NCBI GenBank assembly: GCA_900543705.1 | Contig: UQSL01000009.1 | Location: 1 to 39,922 of the forward strand | Source: an uncultured Oscillospiraceae bacterium | GTDB lineage: Bacteria > Bacillota > Clostridia > Oscillospirales > Ruminococcaceae | DNA: 39,922 nt | Direction: 5' to 3' | Shown here: positions 7,971 through 15,288 of the stretch, one piece after another | Numbering within the stretch: the stretch's first letter is position 1 | Layout of the letters: each line of letters starts with the position of its first letter | Translations under genes and position numbers: made by a program | Notes under the pieces: generated by a model | Told to the model about the DNA's origin: nothing | The model's input: the letters and a program-made list of their open reading frames with translations, nothing else | Database searches by the model: none

Positions 7971-8723
7971 ATGGAGTTGCTTAGGGAGCGATGGGATAGG
8001 CAGGCATATCAGGATTTCCTCGCCTACCTGAATAACCTGGCAGAGGAGGATTACCGGAAATTCCGGGTGAGGATTGTCAAGGCGGATTTGCCGATTCTGG
8101 GCGTTCGCCAACCCCTGATGAGACGCCTTGCCGGTCGGATTTTAAAGGGAAATGCTCACTCTTTCCTTGAAATCCCAAAGGGTCCGGCTTTTGAGGAGCA
8201 GATGATGCACGGCTATGTTTTGGCGCGTATTGCCCTGCCCTATGAACAAAAGCTCCCGCTGATTCTTGATTTTACCGGAAAGATGGACAACTGGTCCGTC
8301 TGTGATGACTTTGTGACCGCGCTCAAACCTTTTATCCGGGAGTATCGGGAACCGTTTTTGCAGGATATCCGTCATTTTGCATTTGATGAGAATCCCTGGA
8401 AAGTCCGCTTTGTTCTGGTGGTCCTGCTCGAGTGCTATCTGGAAGAGGACAAGCTGGAAGAGGCCCTTTCCCTCTGTTGCCGGGTAGATCGGGAGGAATA
8501 TTATGTTAAAATGGCGCAGGCCTGGCTACTTTCCATGGCCTATGTTAAAAACCCGGAAAGAACACTCAAAGCCATCCGCTATTTCGAGAAGGACCGGTTT
8601 GTCTTTCTCAAGTCTATCTCCAAGATTATGGATTCCTATCAGGTGAGCAAGGAACATAAAACTGCACTTCGTGAGATGCGGGAAGAATACAAGCGGCAGT
8701 ATGGGAAAAGTGAATATATCTGA
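7971..8723 (+). CDS. AlkD-like DNA alkylation repair protein
   Basis: 250 residues of the all-helical HEAT-like-repeat family that includes AlkD, a glycosylase removing bulky or positively charged N3/N7 alkyl purines. The pattern is LGVRQPLMRRLAGRI near residue 45, DNWSVCDDF (about 107-115, the conserved DNA-contacting W/D segment), FAFDENPWKVRFVLVVLL, and VKMAQAWLLSMAYVKNP, typical of the family's C-terminal repeat. GGAGG lies 7 bases before the ATG. It ends only a few bases before a truncated carB remnant, so a deletion or insertion probably created the junction. Confidence 0.88.
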   Translation: MELLRERWDRQAYQDFLAYLNNLAEEDYRKFRVRIVKADLPILGVRQPLMRRLAGRILKGNAHSFLEIPKGPAFEEQMMHGYVLARIALPYEQKLPLILDFTGKMDNWSVCDDFVTALKPFIREYREPFLQDIRHFAFDENPWKVRFVLVVLLECYLEEDKLEEALSLCCRVDREEYYVKMAQAWLLSMAYVKNPERTLKAIRYFEKDRFVFLKSISKIMDSYQVSKEHKTALREMREEYKRQYGKSEYI

Positions 8724-8728
8724 GCACT

Positions 8729-9589
8729 GCCCTTAGCAAAGATTGTGTCATCCCGTCCGTCAACCTGAGCGACAAGCAGCTTGCAACCATCAGCGAGTAC
8801 ACAAAAAAGATTGCGCTCGAGCTTGGTGTGCGCGGCCTAATGAATATACAGTATGCCATTGAGGGCGACATCTATGTGCTCGAGGCAAACCCGAAGGCCT
8901 CCAGAACCGTTCCGCTGGTCTCCAAGGTGCTTGGAATCCAGATGGTTCCCCTGGTGACAAAAAATATGACCCTGCCGATGACCGGGGCCGAGTCTCCGCT
9001 TGTCGGCCTCAAACATCATAAGGTCAAACACTGTGGCGTCAAAGAGGCGGTCTTTCCGTTCAACATGTTCCCGGAAGTCGACCCTCTGCTCAGGCCGGAG
9101 ATGCGCTCTACCGGCGAGGTGCTGGGCCTTGCGGATTCCTTTGGCCTTGCGTTCTACCGCGCACAGGAGGCCGCCAAGACAAAGATTCCTCTGAGCGGCG
9201 CGGTCTTTATCAGCGTCAGCGACCGCGACAAGGCGGAAGTTGTGGACGTGGTAAAGGAGTTTGCCAAACAGGGCTTCCAGATTGTGGCAATGAGCGGCAC
9301 AGCAAGCCTGCTTCGAGTACACGGAATCGACTGCGTGCAGACGAAAAAGCTGTACGAGGGCGCGCCGAATGTGCTCGATGAAATCAAGAATAAGAACATC
9401 AATTTCATCGTCCATACTCCGTCCGGTTCTTTGAGCACACGACAGCTATATCCGCAAAGCCGCCATCAAGTACGACATCTTCTATGCGAGGACGCGGCAG
9501 CACTCGGAATCAAGGCAGTGCATGAGGGCGGAAAGGAAATCGAAGCCAAATGCTTGCAGGAGTATCACGCACAGATTCAGGACAAATAA
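8729..9589 (+). pseudogene. carB: Truncated, decayed carbamoyl-phosphate synthase large chain (carB) fragment
   Basis: The translated region matches only the C-terminal quarter of CarB: VNLSDKQLATISEYTKK and GVRGLMNIQYAIEGDIYV from the end of the second ATP-grasp domain, LEANPKASRTVPLVSK, then the allosteric MGS-like domain (GAVFISVSDRDKAEVV, GFQIVAMSGTASLLRVHG). Complete CarB has about 1070 residues, so some 780 are missing. Homology begins within about 20 bases of the preceding gene's stop, and the only start is an internal GTG at 8828. Near 9433-9500 the frame changes: the family sequence HDSYIRKAAIKYDIFYA is found in another frame, and the annotated frame resumes at AAALGIKAVHEGG. Two compensating indels plus truncation make this a pseudogene. 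Confidence 0.88.
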
Positions 9590-9600
9590 TCTACCAAGCG

Positions 9601-9636
9601 AAAAGTCGGAACAGGAATATTCCTGTTCCGACTTTT
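9601..9636. terminator. Bidirectional intrinsic terminator
   Basis: A near-complete palindrome: 15-bp perfect arms (9601-9615 with 9622-9636) around AATATT, with A4 and T4 at the ends. It ends the carB remnant transcript and probably the GNAT/flippase transcript arriving from the other side. Confidence 0.85.
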
Positions 9637-9750
9637 ACTTTGCTTAAGTAGAGGGAATGACAGCGTCGTTTCGGTGCTCGCTTCGTCCTCGGCCCTTCTA
9701 GGGTTTCTTCAAGATGGGCGTGGTCATGACTTTATTTAAAAGAAGACCGC

Positions 9751-10233
9751 TCAGATGTCTGTGAGATTGGAATAGATACTCTCGTCCGTCTCGGAGTTTT
9801 CGATGAGGACAGCCCCGGCTTCCCGCTGATAAAAAGGGATAGCTTCCTTTGCCGGCCAGCCGATGACAGCATATCCATAGCCCAGTTCCTTCATTGAGTG
9901 CAGGCAGGCATGAAGAAGTGCCGCGCCGATTCCCTGCCGCCGCTCGTTTTCCTGTACCCCTGTCGGGCCAAAGAAACCTCTTGCCGTGGCGTCGTAGCAG
10001 GCAAACCCGATGATACCGTGTTCTTTCACCGCAATATAGCAGCCGACCGGGTCATGGAAAAGGGCATGCTCGCATTCGTCCGCCCAGCCATCCTGGAAGT
10101 TTTCCCGGATAAAGGACAGAACCTTGGATTTATCCGGAGGAAGAACCCGTTTGATGGAAATACCTCGATTTTCCAAAACAGAGTACAAATTTCTGTGTGG
10201 CAGGCGATAAAGATTGACGAGTAAATCAGCCAT
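9751..10233 (-). CDS. GNAT-family N-acetyltransferase
   Basis: 160 residues with the acetyl-CoA-binding GNAT core: GIIGFACYDATARGFFGPTG (strand beta4) followed by the P-loop motif ENERRQGIGAALLHACL (R-x-x-G-x-G/A pattern, about residues 96-112) and GYGYAVIGWPAKEAIPFYQR. The acceptor cannot be inferred. The start has AGGAGGAG at the right distance. It follows the flippase gene by 14 bp on the minus strand, so the two are co-transcribed; a role in modifying a saccharide carried by that flippase is possible but unproven. Confidence 0.85.
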   Translation of the reverse strand: MADLLVNLYRLPHRNLYSVLENRGISIKRVLPPDKSKVLSFIRENFQDGWADECEHALFHDPVGCYIAVKEHGIIGFACYDATARGFFGPTGVQENERRQGIGAALLHACLHSMKELGYGYAVIGWPAKEAIPFYQREAGAVLIENSETDESIYSNLTDI

Positions 10234-10247
10234 GTTGTCTCCTCCTG

Positions 10248-11669
10248 TTATGCCTTTTTCGAGCCTGCCGCCCGTGATTTGAAGCGGAAGAAAATTCGGC
10301 TCAGGCTTTCAAAGATAGATTTCAGGTTTAACAGTACCATTAAAACCGTGATGCCGATTTCAATGACAATCCAGCCCGGCACCTCGTTTATCATCACAAG
10401 GCTTTGAATCAGCAGCAAGGCCGTGTTGAGTGCGAGCTTGAGACTGCTGAAGCGGATTTGAACAAAGCGCTTGGTATCGATCGCGCGCAGCAGGAAAACG
10501 GTGAAATAACTAATGAAGGTGGCAAAAGCCGCCCCATTTGCCCCCCAATGAGGAATGAGGATAAGGTTTAGTACGACGTTGGCGACCGCCCCTGCGGCGG
10601 TGGTCAGAAAATTGAGCACGCTTTTTTTCTCCACCATGTACACACTTCCGAGAAAGCTGACCAGGCAAGAAAAGGAGGTCGCCATAATCAGGAAGGGGAT
10701 AAAAGTCCATGACTCATAAAACGAGGCGGACACCATAATCATGGTCAAAAGCTTGCAGCACAAAATCAGGCCGGAACCGACCGCAAAAATCAGGGATTGA
10801 TAGGTCCCAAACACATTGGTGAAAAAACGGTTTCGCTCAATCGTACCTTTTTCCGTAACAGCGGACATCTGCCAGGCGTCCATGAAGATACTGGAAAATA
10901 GCGTGACGATGGTGGGAATTTTGGAAGCCGCGGCATACAGGCCGTTGACATCATTGCCAAGATAAAAGGCGATGATGTATCGGTCGGATGCGCTCGTAAT
11001 CCACCAGAACATGGTGTTTGGAATCATCGGGATGGCGTATTTGAGCATATCCGCAACAATGGAACGGTTAATCCCTTTAAAATGGAGGTACCGGTACAGC
11101 CGCGCGATGGTAAACAGCAAAACGGCAGAGAGAAAATCCGCGCACACAGTGGCAAGGACATATCCGGTGATCCCGAGCTTAAACACTACCAAAAACAGGA
11201 TATTGAACATGATGGTGGTAAAGGTGCTGAAAATCCCGTCGACTGTGTAAAGCTTGACACACTCCAGAGAGCGGACAAACTGGGAGCAGACGCTGCGAAG
11301 CGAGGACATCAACACAAAGAGATAAATAAGTATTGTGTTATCTGAGATATAGGAAATTTTCCGAATCAGCGGATTGCAGAGCAAAAGAACAGCAAACCCG
11401 CAGAAAACCGTTACCAGACCTGTGGTAAAGACATCACTTTTGCGAACGGAGGAATCAAGTCCAAAACGGACGATGGAATTGATGATTCCTACGGATACTA
11501 ATGGCAGCAGAAGGTTTCCCGCCTGCATGATCAGGTCGACGGTACCATATTCCTCAGTCGACAAAACTGCCGTGTACAGTGGCATAAGTAAAAATACCAA
11601 TGCTTTGGAGCTGAAAGTGCCAATCGCAAACAACACGGTGTTGGAAAGCAGTTTTTTGTATCGGTTCAC
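10248..11669 (-). CDS. Polysaccharide biosynthesis flippase (MOP superfamily, Wzx-like)
   Basis: 473-residue membrane protein with about 14 hydrophobic segments, the number expected of MOP-superfamily O-antigen/teichuronic-type flippases. The opening LLSNTVLFAIGTFSSKALVFLLMPLYT and the segment following STEEYGTVDLIMQ are typical of Wzx-like proteins, described here by their first residues. The start is GTG at 11669, preceded by AAAGGAG. It would flip lipid-linked sugars across the cytoplasmic membrane. No glycosyltransferases lie nearby, so its glycan is unknown. Transcription starts from a promoter at 11798-11826. Confidence 0.85.
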   Translation of the reverse strand: MNRYKKLLSNTVLFAIGTFSSKALVFLLMPLYTAVLSTEEYGTVDLIMQAGNLLLPLVSVGIINSIVRFGLDSSVRKSDVFTTGLVTVFCGFAVLLLCNPLIRKISYISDNTILIYLFVLMSSLRSVCSQFVRSLECVKLYTVDGIFSTFTTIMFNILFLVVFKLGITGYVLATVCADFLSAVLLFTIARLYRYLHFKGINRSIVADMLKYAIPMIPNTMFWWITSASDRYIIAFYLGNDVNGLYAAASKIPTIVTLFSSIFMDAWQMSAVTEKGTIERNRFFTNVFGTYQSLIFAVGSGLILCCKLLTMIMVSASFYESWTFIPFLIMATSFSCLVSFLGSVYMVEKKSVLNFLTTAAGAVANVVLNLILIPHWGANGAAFATFISYFTVFLLRAIDTKRFVQIRFSSLKLALNTALLLIQSLVMINEVPGWIVIEIGITVLMVLLNLKSIFESLSRIFFRFKSRAAGSKKA

Positions 11670-11797
11670 AGGGACACTCCTTTATCATCTTTTCAGTGGT
11701 ATGCGGCAGTCCGGGAAGCCCAGATACCCCCGTATACAATCAAAAAATTCTTGCCGTTCCGGCGACAGATGGAGAAACAGAGCATAAAATCAACCTC

Positions 11798-11826
11798 ATT
11801 ATACCACTGATAAGAAAAAAGTGGAA
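11798..11826 (-). promoter_or_regulatory. Promoter for the flippase-GNAT operon
   Basis: Minus strand -35 TTCCAC (11821-11826), 17-base spacer, -10 TATAAT (11798-11803). Confidence 0.5.
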
Positions 11827-11862
11827 TCCGCTCGGAAATTTGTTTACAAAGAAAATATGTTC

Positions 11863-11891
11863 TTGATTTTTTCAAACTGACCCGATATCAT
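11863..11891 (+). promoter_or_regulatory. Promoter for the NERD-domain gene
   Basis: -35 TTGATT (11863-11868), 17-base spacer, -10 TATCAT (11886-11891), 36 bp before the gene. Confidence 0.5.
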
Positions 11892-11926
11892 AAAAAGGCA
11901 TAGCTTATAAAGAGGAGAACAGCTTG

Positions 11927-12604
11927 ATGGAACAATGGAAAATCTATTTACTGGTTGCATTGGCGGCAGCGCTTGTGACAGCAATTTTCGTTTTACTGAT
12001 TGGTCAAAATTTGAGAAAACGAAGACGCCAGCGTCAGTATGAACGCATTGGAAGTGAGGCGGAGCAGGAACTCGCCCGTCGTCTTTCCCACCGGTGGGGG
12101 ACAAATCGAGTATTAACTAATTTGTATCTTCCTAACAAGAAAGGTGCGACAACGGAAATCGATGTGCTTTATCTGTGCCGGCGCGGAATCTTCATTCTCG
12201 AGTGCAAGCATTATTCCGGCGAGGTCTTTGGGGATGAAGATGCGGCGAAATGGTACCACGGTCTTTCCGGGGGCAGGGGCTTTGAATTTTATAACCCAAT
12301 TGCGCAAAACCGGGCGCATTACAATGCATTACGCCAGGTATTAAAACCTGAAGATGAGAGGATTTTGCATCCGATTGTGGTGTTCTGCGGTCCGTGCACA
12401 CTCAAAAAGGTGAGGGTACGGACAAATTTTTGCCGGGTTGTCAAAGAAAAGAAGCTTTTTCGCACGATGCGCAGAGTGTCGGTACGTGCTCCCCGCCTGT
12501 CCAGACGGGAAATCTTACAAACAGCAAAGCTATTGGAACCGTACTGCCATGTGTCGAGGCGGCAAAAGCGGGAACATCTGAAATATGTAAAGTCCAAGAA
12601 GTGA
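11927..12604 (+). CDS. Membrane-anchored NERD-domain protein
   Basis: 225 residues. One N-terminal membrane helix (about residues 6-26) is followed by a basic stretch (RKRRRQRQYERIG) and then a NERD domain, the nuclease-related fold distantly akin to PD-(D/E)XK nucleases. Supporting motifs are GSEAEQELARRL, TEIDVLYLCRRGIFILECKH (the D and ExK positions of the fold) and NPIAQNRAHYNALRQVL. The ATG at 11927 has AGAGGAG 9 bases upstream; a TTG directly before it is an alternative. NERD proteins are thought to process DNA or RNA, but function in stand-alone membrane forms is unknown. No helicase or topoisomerase domain is fused here. Confidence 0.85.
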   Translation: MEQWKIYLLVALAAALVTAIFVLLIGQNLRKRRRQRQYERIGSEAEQELARRLSHRWGTNRVLTNLYLPNKKGATTEIDVLYLCRRGIFILECKHYSGEVFGDEDAAKWYHGLSGGRGFEFYNPIAQNRAHYNALRQVLKPEDERILHPIVVFCGPCTLKKVRVRTNFCRVVKEKKLFRTMRRVSVRAPRLSRREILQTAKLLEPYCHVSRRQKREHLKYVKSKK

Positions 12605-12963
12605 TTTTGCATAATATGGATGATGTTTACTTTGTGCTGTTGAAACAGAAACTGGCTGTTTTACTTGATTTAGGTAAAGTGTATCAGAATACATCTGCAC
12701 TTTTCCATATCTTGATGAAATGAAAGGAATAATAGATAAAAATATCTGCTCGAAACTGTGACTTGACTCCTTGTATTTTTTGATTCCCCTCTTTACAATG
12801 GAGATATAAGGGGTTTAGTAAAGGAAGATAAAATATGATGACCTTTTCCGGGGCGTTTCGTGTGCATAAATGTCCCTCTGCGATCTATTCTCCAAATTCA
12901 TCGGGAAACAGGACCCCCTGTTTTCTGGCCAATTGAAAATAGAAATAAAAAACAAAAAAGGGG
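12605..12963. other. Interval between NERD gene and rubrerythrin promoter, no confident gene
   Basis: AT-rich. It holds a weak stem (AACAG/CTGTT, about 12642-12660) that could end the NERD transcript. A 33-codon frame at 12835-12936 (ATGATGACC start, AAAGGA upstream) resembles nothing I recognise. A C-run near 12913 and a G-run near 12960 might pair over a distance. None of these is strong enough to call alone. Confidence 0.3.
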
Positions 12964-12964
12964 G

Positions 12965-12993
12965 TTGCAATAATTATACTCATGTGGTATATT
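12965..12993 (+). promoter_or_regulatory. Strong promoter for the reverse rubrerythrin gene
   Basis: -35 TTGCAA (12965-12970), exactly 17 bases, -10 TATATT (12988-12993). The transcript would start near 13000 and leave a leader of about 70 nt. Confidence 0.65.
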
Positions 12994-13021
12994 TTAATCG
13001 CGGTAAGAAAAGCGAATACCA

Positions 13022-13040
13022 AATAATAACAATTATTATT
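13022..13040. promoter_or_regulatory. AT-rich inverted repeat in the rubrerythrin leader (candidate PerR/Fur-family operator)
   Basis: AATAATAA-CAA-TTATTATT, perfect 8-bp arms, about 20-40 bases after the predicted transcription start, where a bound repressor would block transcription. PerR is known to repress reverse rubrerythrins in Clostridium acetobutylicum; that PerR acts here is inference. Its inner arms match those at 7877-7893. Confidence 0.45.
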
Positions 13041-13069
13041 AAGAAACCAACATTTAGGAGGAAATGAAA

Positions 13070-13615
13070 ATGAAAAAATTTGTATGTTCTGTCTGTGGTT
13101 ATGTTTATGAGGGCGAGACCGCTCCGGATTTTTGCCCGCAGTGCAAAGCACCGAAAGAGAAATTCGTCGAGCAGAAGGGTGAAAAATCCTGGGCCGCTGA
13201 ACATGTAGTCGGCGTTGCACAGGGCGCGAGCGAGGACATCATGGAAGACCTCAGAGCAAATTTCCAGGGCGAGTGCTCCGAAGTCGGTATGTATCTTGCC
13301 ATGGCAAGAGTCGCACATAGAGAAGGCTATCCGGAAATCGGCCTGTACTGGGAGAAAGCAGCTTATGAAGAGGCGGAGCATGCTGCAAAATTTGCAGAGC
13401 TCCTCGGCGAAGTTGTCACCGACAGCACCAAGAAAAACCTTGAGATGCGTGTAGAGGCTGAAAATGGCGCAACTGCCGGAAAATTTGACCTGGCAAAACG
13501 TGCAAAAGCGGCGAACCTGGACGCTATCCATGACACCGTCCATGAGATGGCCCGCGACGAAGCTCGTCACGGCAAAGCATTTGAGGGTCTCCTCAACCGT
13601 TATTTCGCAAAATAA
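13070..13615 (+). CDS. Reverse rubrerythrin (peroxide/oxygen-detoxifying)
   Basis: 181 residues. The rubredoxin domain is at the N-terminus (CSVCGYVYEG, then CPQCKAPKEKF; four cysteines bind iron), and the ferritin-like diiron domain follows, with FQGECSEVGMYLAMARVAH, YEEAEHAAKFAELL and ARDEARHGKAFEGLL supplying the Glu/His ligands. Classical rubrerythrin has the opposite domain order, hence the name. In clostridia such proteins are NADH-dependent peroxidases, fed by a separate reductase. AGGAGG at 13056-13061 is 8 bases from the ATG at 13070 but only 2 from the ATG at 13064, so the inner start is chosen. Regular codon choice, a strong promoter and a terminator suggest high expression as a single-gene unit. 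Confidence 0.93.
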   Translation: MKKFVCSVCGYVYEGETAPDFCPQCKAPKEKFVEQKGEKSWAAEHVVGVAQGASEDIMEDLRANFQGECSEVGMYLAMARVAHREGYPEIGLYWEKAAYEEAEHAAKFAELLGEVVTDSTKKNLEMRVEAENGATAGKFDLAKRAKAANLDAIHDTVHEMARDEARHGKAFEGLLNRYFAK

Positions 13616-13627
13616 GGTGATCCATAC

Positions 13628-13662
13628 AAGCAGCCCTATCATTACGATAGGGCTGCTTTTTA
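13628..13662 (+). terminator. Terminator of the rubrerythrin gene
   Basis: AGCAGCCCTATC pairs with GATAGGGCTGCT across ATTAC and is followed by a run of five T, 13 bp after the stop codon. Confidence 0.9.
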
Positions 13663-13858
13663 TGTTATACAGATGTTAAAGGAGGGCAGGACATCCCAGT
13701 AGGGGTTATCACAAGTGTTGTTGCAATTTTCATTGGAACGCTTATTGGAGGTAGCGTCAAGCGGTTGGCTATGCCGCTGGCCGGTCTTTTTCAGTTGCTA
13801 TTCTGATACGACTAAAGCCGGTCCGACGACAAAGCGTATCTGATAACTGTATTGCTGC
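13663..13858 (+). other. Interval with an open frame lacking a start codon
   Basis: After a GGAGG at 13681-13685 one frame reads IPVGVITSVVAIFIGTLIGG, then SVKRLAMPLAGLFQLLF and a stop at about 13805. This resembles one membrane helix of a small integral protein, but no ATG, GTG or TTG opens it. It may be a remnant of a lost gene. Nothing else is apparent. Confidence 0.25.
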
Positions 13859-15274
13859 GTGACGTATCGGCCCACCAAAGAATTAGGCGGGCTATCATTT
13901 TTTGCGACAATTATCCGCTTTCATGGTACAATACGAATATCCCCTGCAGGGCAGGGACAATACTCCACCAGTAAGGATGCGATTACCATCGAGCAGAGGC
14001 TTGAAACCAAAAACGGGATTCCCGTTTATTATTATCCTCAGCCGTACCTGCACAGCGTCTGCCTGACGCTGACGGTCAAAGCCGGGATTTTATATGAAAC
14101 GGAGGATGAAAACGGCATCACACATTTTTTGGAGCATATCTTTTTCCGCAACCTGGGCGGGATGCCGCAGGAGGAGCTCTACCGCGAACTGCAAAAAATC
14201 GGTGCACAGTTTAACGCGTACACCTATCAAAATGTCCTACACTTTCTCATCTCTGCATCACCACGCCACTTTGAGCGCTGCGCGCAGCTTTTGACCCGTG
14301 TGCTTGCCCCGATTCAGGCAAGCAAGCGGGACGTTTCCCTGGAGCGCGGGCGAATTCAGAGTGAAATCCGTGAGGATGAAAATTGGACTTCCGCGCAGTT
14401 TCGCTGTGACAAAGCCGTGTTTGCCGGTACCCCACTTGCAAGGCCAATTGCAGGGACGATTACCGGGGTGAAGAATATTTGTTTACATGATTTGCAGAAA
14501 AAACAGCGGCAGATCTTTGCAAAAGACAATCTTTTTCTCTATGTTACCGGGAATATCCCGGAACATGGGATGGAGTTTCTTAGCAGAGAAATTGAGCGGT
14601 ATTCCGTTTCCTCCATTTGCTGTGGCAGAAAGAACCTGGCGCCGCTGCCTGCGGATTTTTGTAGGCGGGATGGAAAAATCCTCTGGTACGAGCAGGAACG
14701 GGAAAGCGCCGCCCTCGCGGACGTCATCCTCTCATTTGATTTGGATATGACGCGCTACACTATGCCGGAGATTGATCTGCTGTATGCCATCCTCTTCTTT
14801 GGGGAGCTCGGACGCTTCAAGATGAAGCTGTCCGAGGAACATGGGCTTATCTACGATTTTGACCCGGACTGCACGCTGTATCCGAACATGGGTGTGTTGA
14901 ACGTGGGGTACTCAGTACCCCCTTCCAAGCTCGTTGAGTCGGCCGAGCTTGCAGCTCAGGTATTTCGCTCGGTAAAAGAGCAAGTCACGGCGCAGGATAT
15001 TGCGCTGATTATGCCCGAATATGAGGACAATAATGCTATGCTGCTCGACGACCCGGTACGGCTAAACTGGCACATGACCTATGAGAATCACATCATGCAT
15101 GCGGCATATACCGATGTTTTGCATCAGGCGAAGCAGTACCATAATATTAAGCCAAGGCGCATCATGCAGATTGCAGAGGAGGTTTTTGACCCTTCCCATC
15201 TTGTCTGCGTGGTTAAATCCACACTGGATGCAAAAGAAAAGCGACAATTTCGCCGCCATCTCATGAATTTGTAG
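13859..15274 (+). CDS. M16-family (insulinase/pitrilysin-like) zinc peptidase or homologue
   Basis: Family-like sequence begins at about 13985 (IEQRLETKNGIPVYYYPQPY). The zinc motif HFLEH of ENGITHFLEHIFF (about residue 80 of the frame) is the inverted HxxEH signature, and ERGRIQSEIREDE holds the downstream glutamate. FNAYTYQN corresponds to the substrate-strand segment. It is about 430 residues, the size of one M16 half-protein; these often act as heterodimers, but no partner gene is adjacent. The listed start, GTG 13859, gives some 40 residues with no family resemblance and precedes a promoter-like sequence. The ATG at 13977 is out of frame by one base. The true start may be a rare codon, or there may be an indel here. 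An aldehyde dehydrogenase gene follows after 14 bp. Confidence 0.75.
   Translation: MTYRPTKELGGLSFFATIIRFHGTIRISPAGQGQYSTSKDAITIEQRLETKNGIPVYYYPQPYLHSVCLTLTVKAGILYETEDENGITHFLEHIFFRNLGGMPQEELYRELQKIGAQFNAYTYQNVLHFLISASPRHFERCAQLLTRVLAPIQASKRDVSLERGRIQSEIREDENWTSAQFRCDKAVFAGTPLARPIAGTITGVKNICLHDLQKKQRQIFAKDNLFLYVTGNIPEHGMEFLSREIERYSVSSICCGRKNLAPLPADFCRRDGKILWYEQERESAALADVILSFDLDMTRYTMPEIDLLYAILFFGELGRFKMKLSEEHGLIYDFDPDCTLYPNMGVLNVGYSVPPSKLVESAELAAQVFRSVKEQVTAQDIALIMPEYEDNNAMLLDDPVRLNWHMTYENHIMHAAYTDVLHQAKQYHNIKPRRIMQIAEEVFDPSHLVCVVKSTLDAKEKRQFRRHLMNL
13904..13932 (+). promoter_or_regulatory. Possible promoter of the M16 peptidase operon
   Basis: -35 GCGACA (13904-13909), 17 bases, -10 TACAAT (13927-13932). 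If it is used, the transcript starts near 13940, after the GTG at 13859. Confidence 0.35.
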
Positions 15275-15288
15275 AGGAGGGAGTATCC

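Noticed and set aside
13691..13807. Remnant of a FecCD-type ABC permease (PVGVITS-like residues)
   Set aside because: The second recognisable piece is in the wrong order relative to the family, so the resemblance is probably fortuitous.
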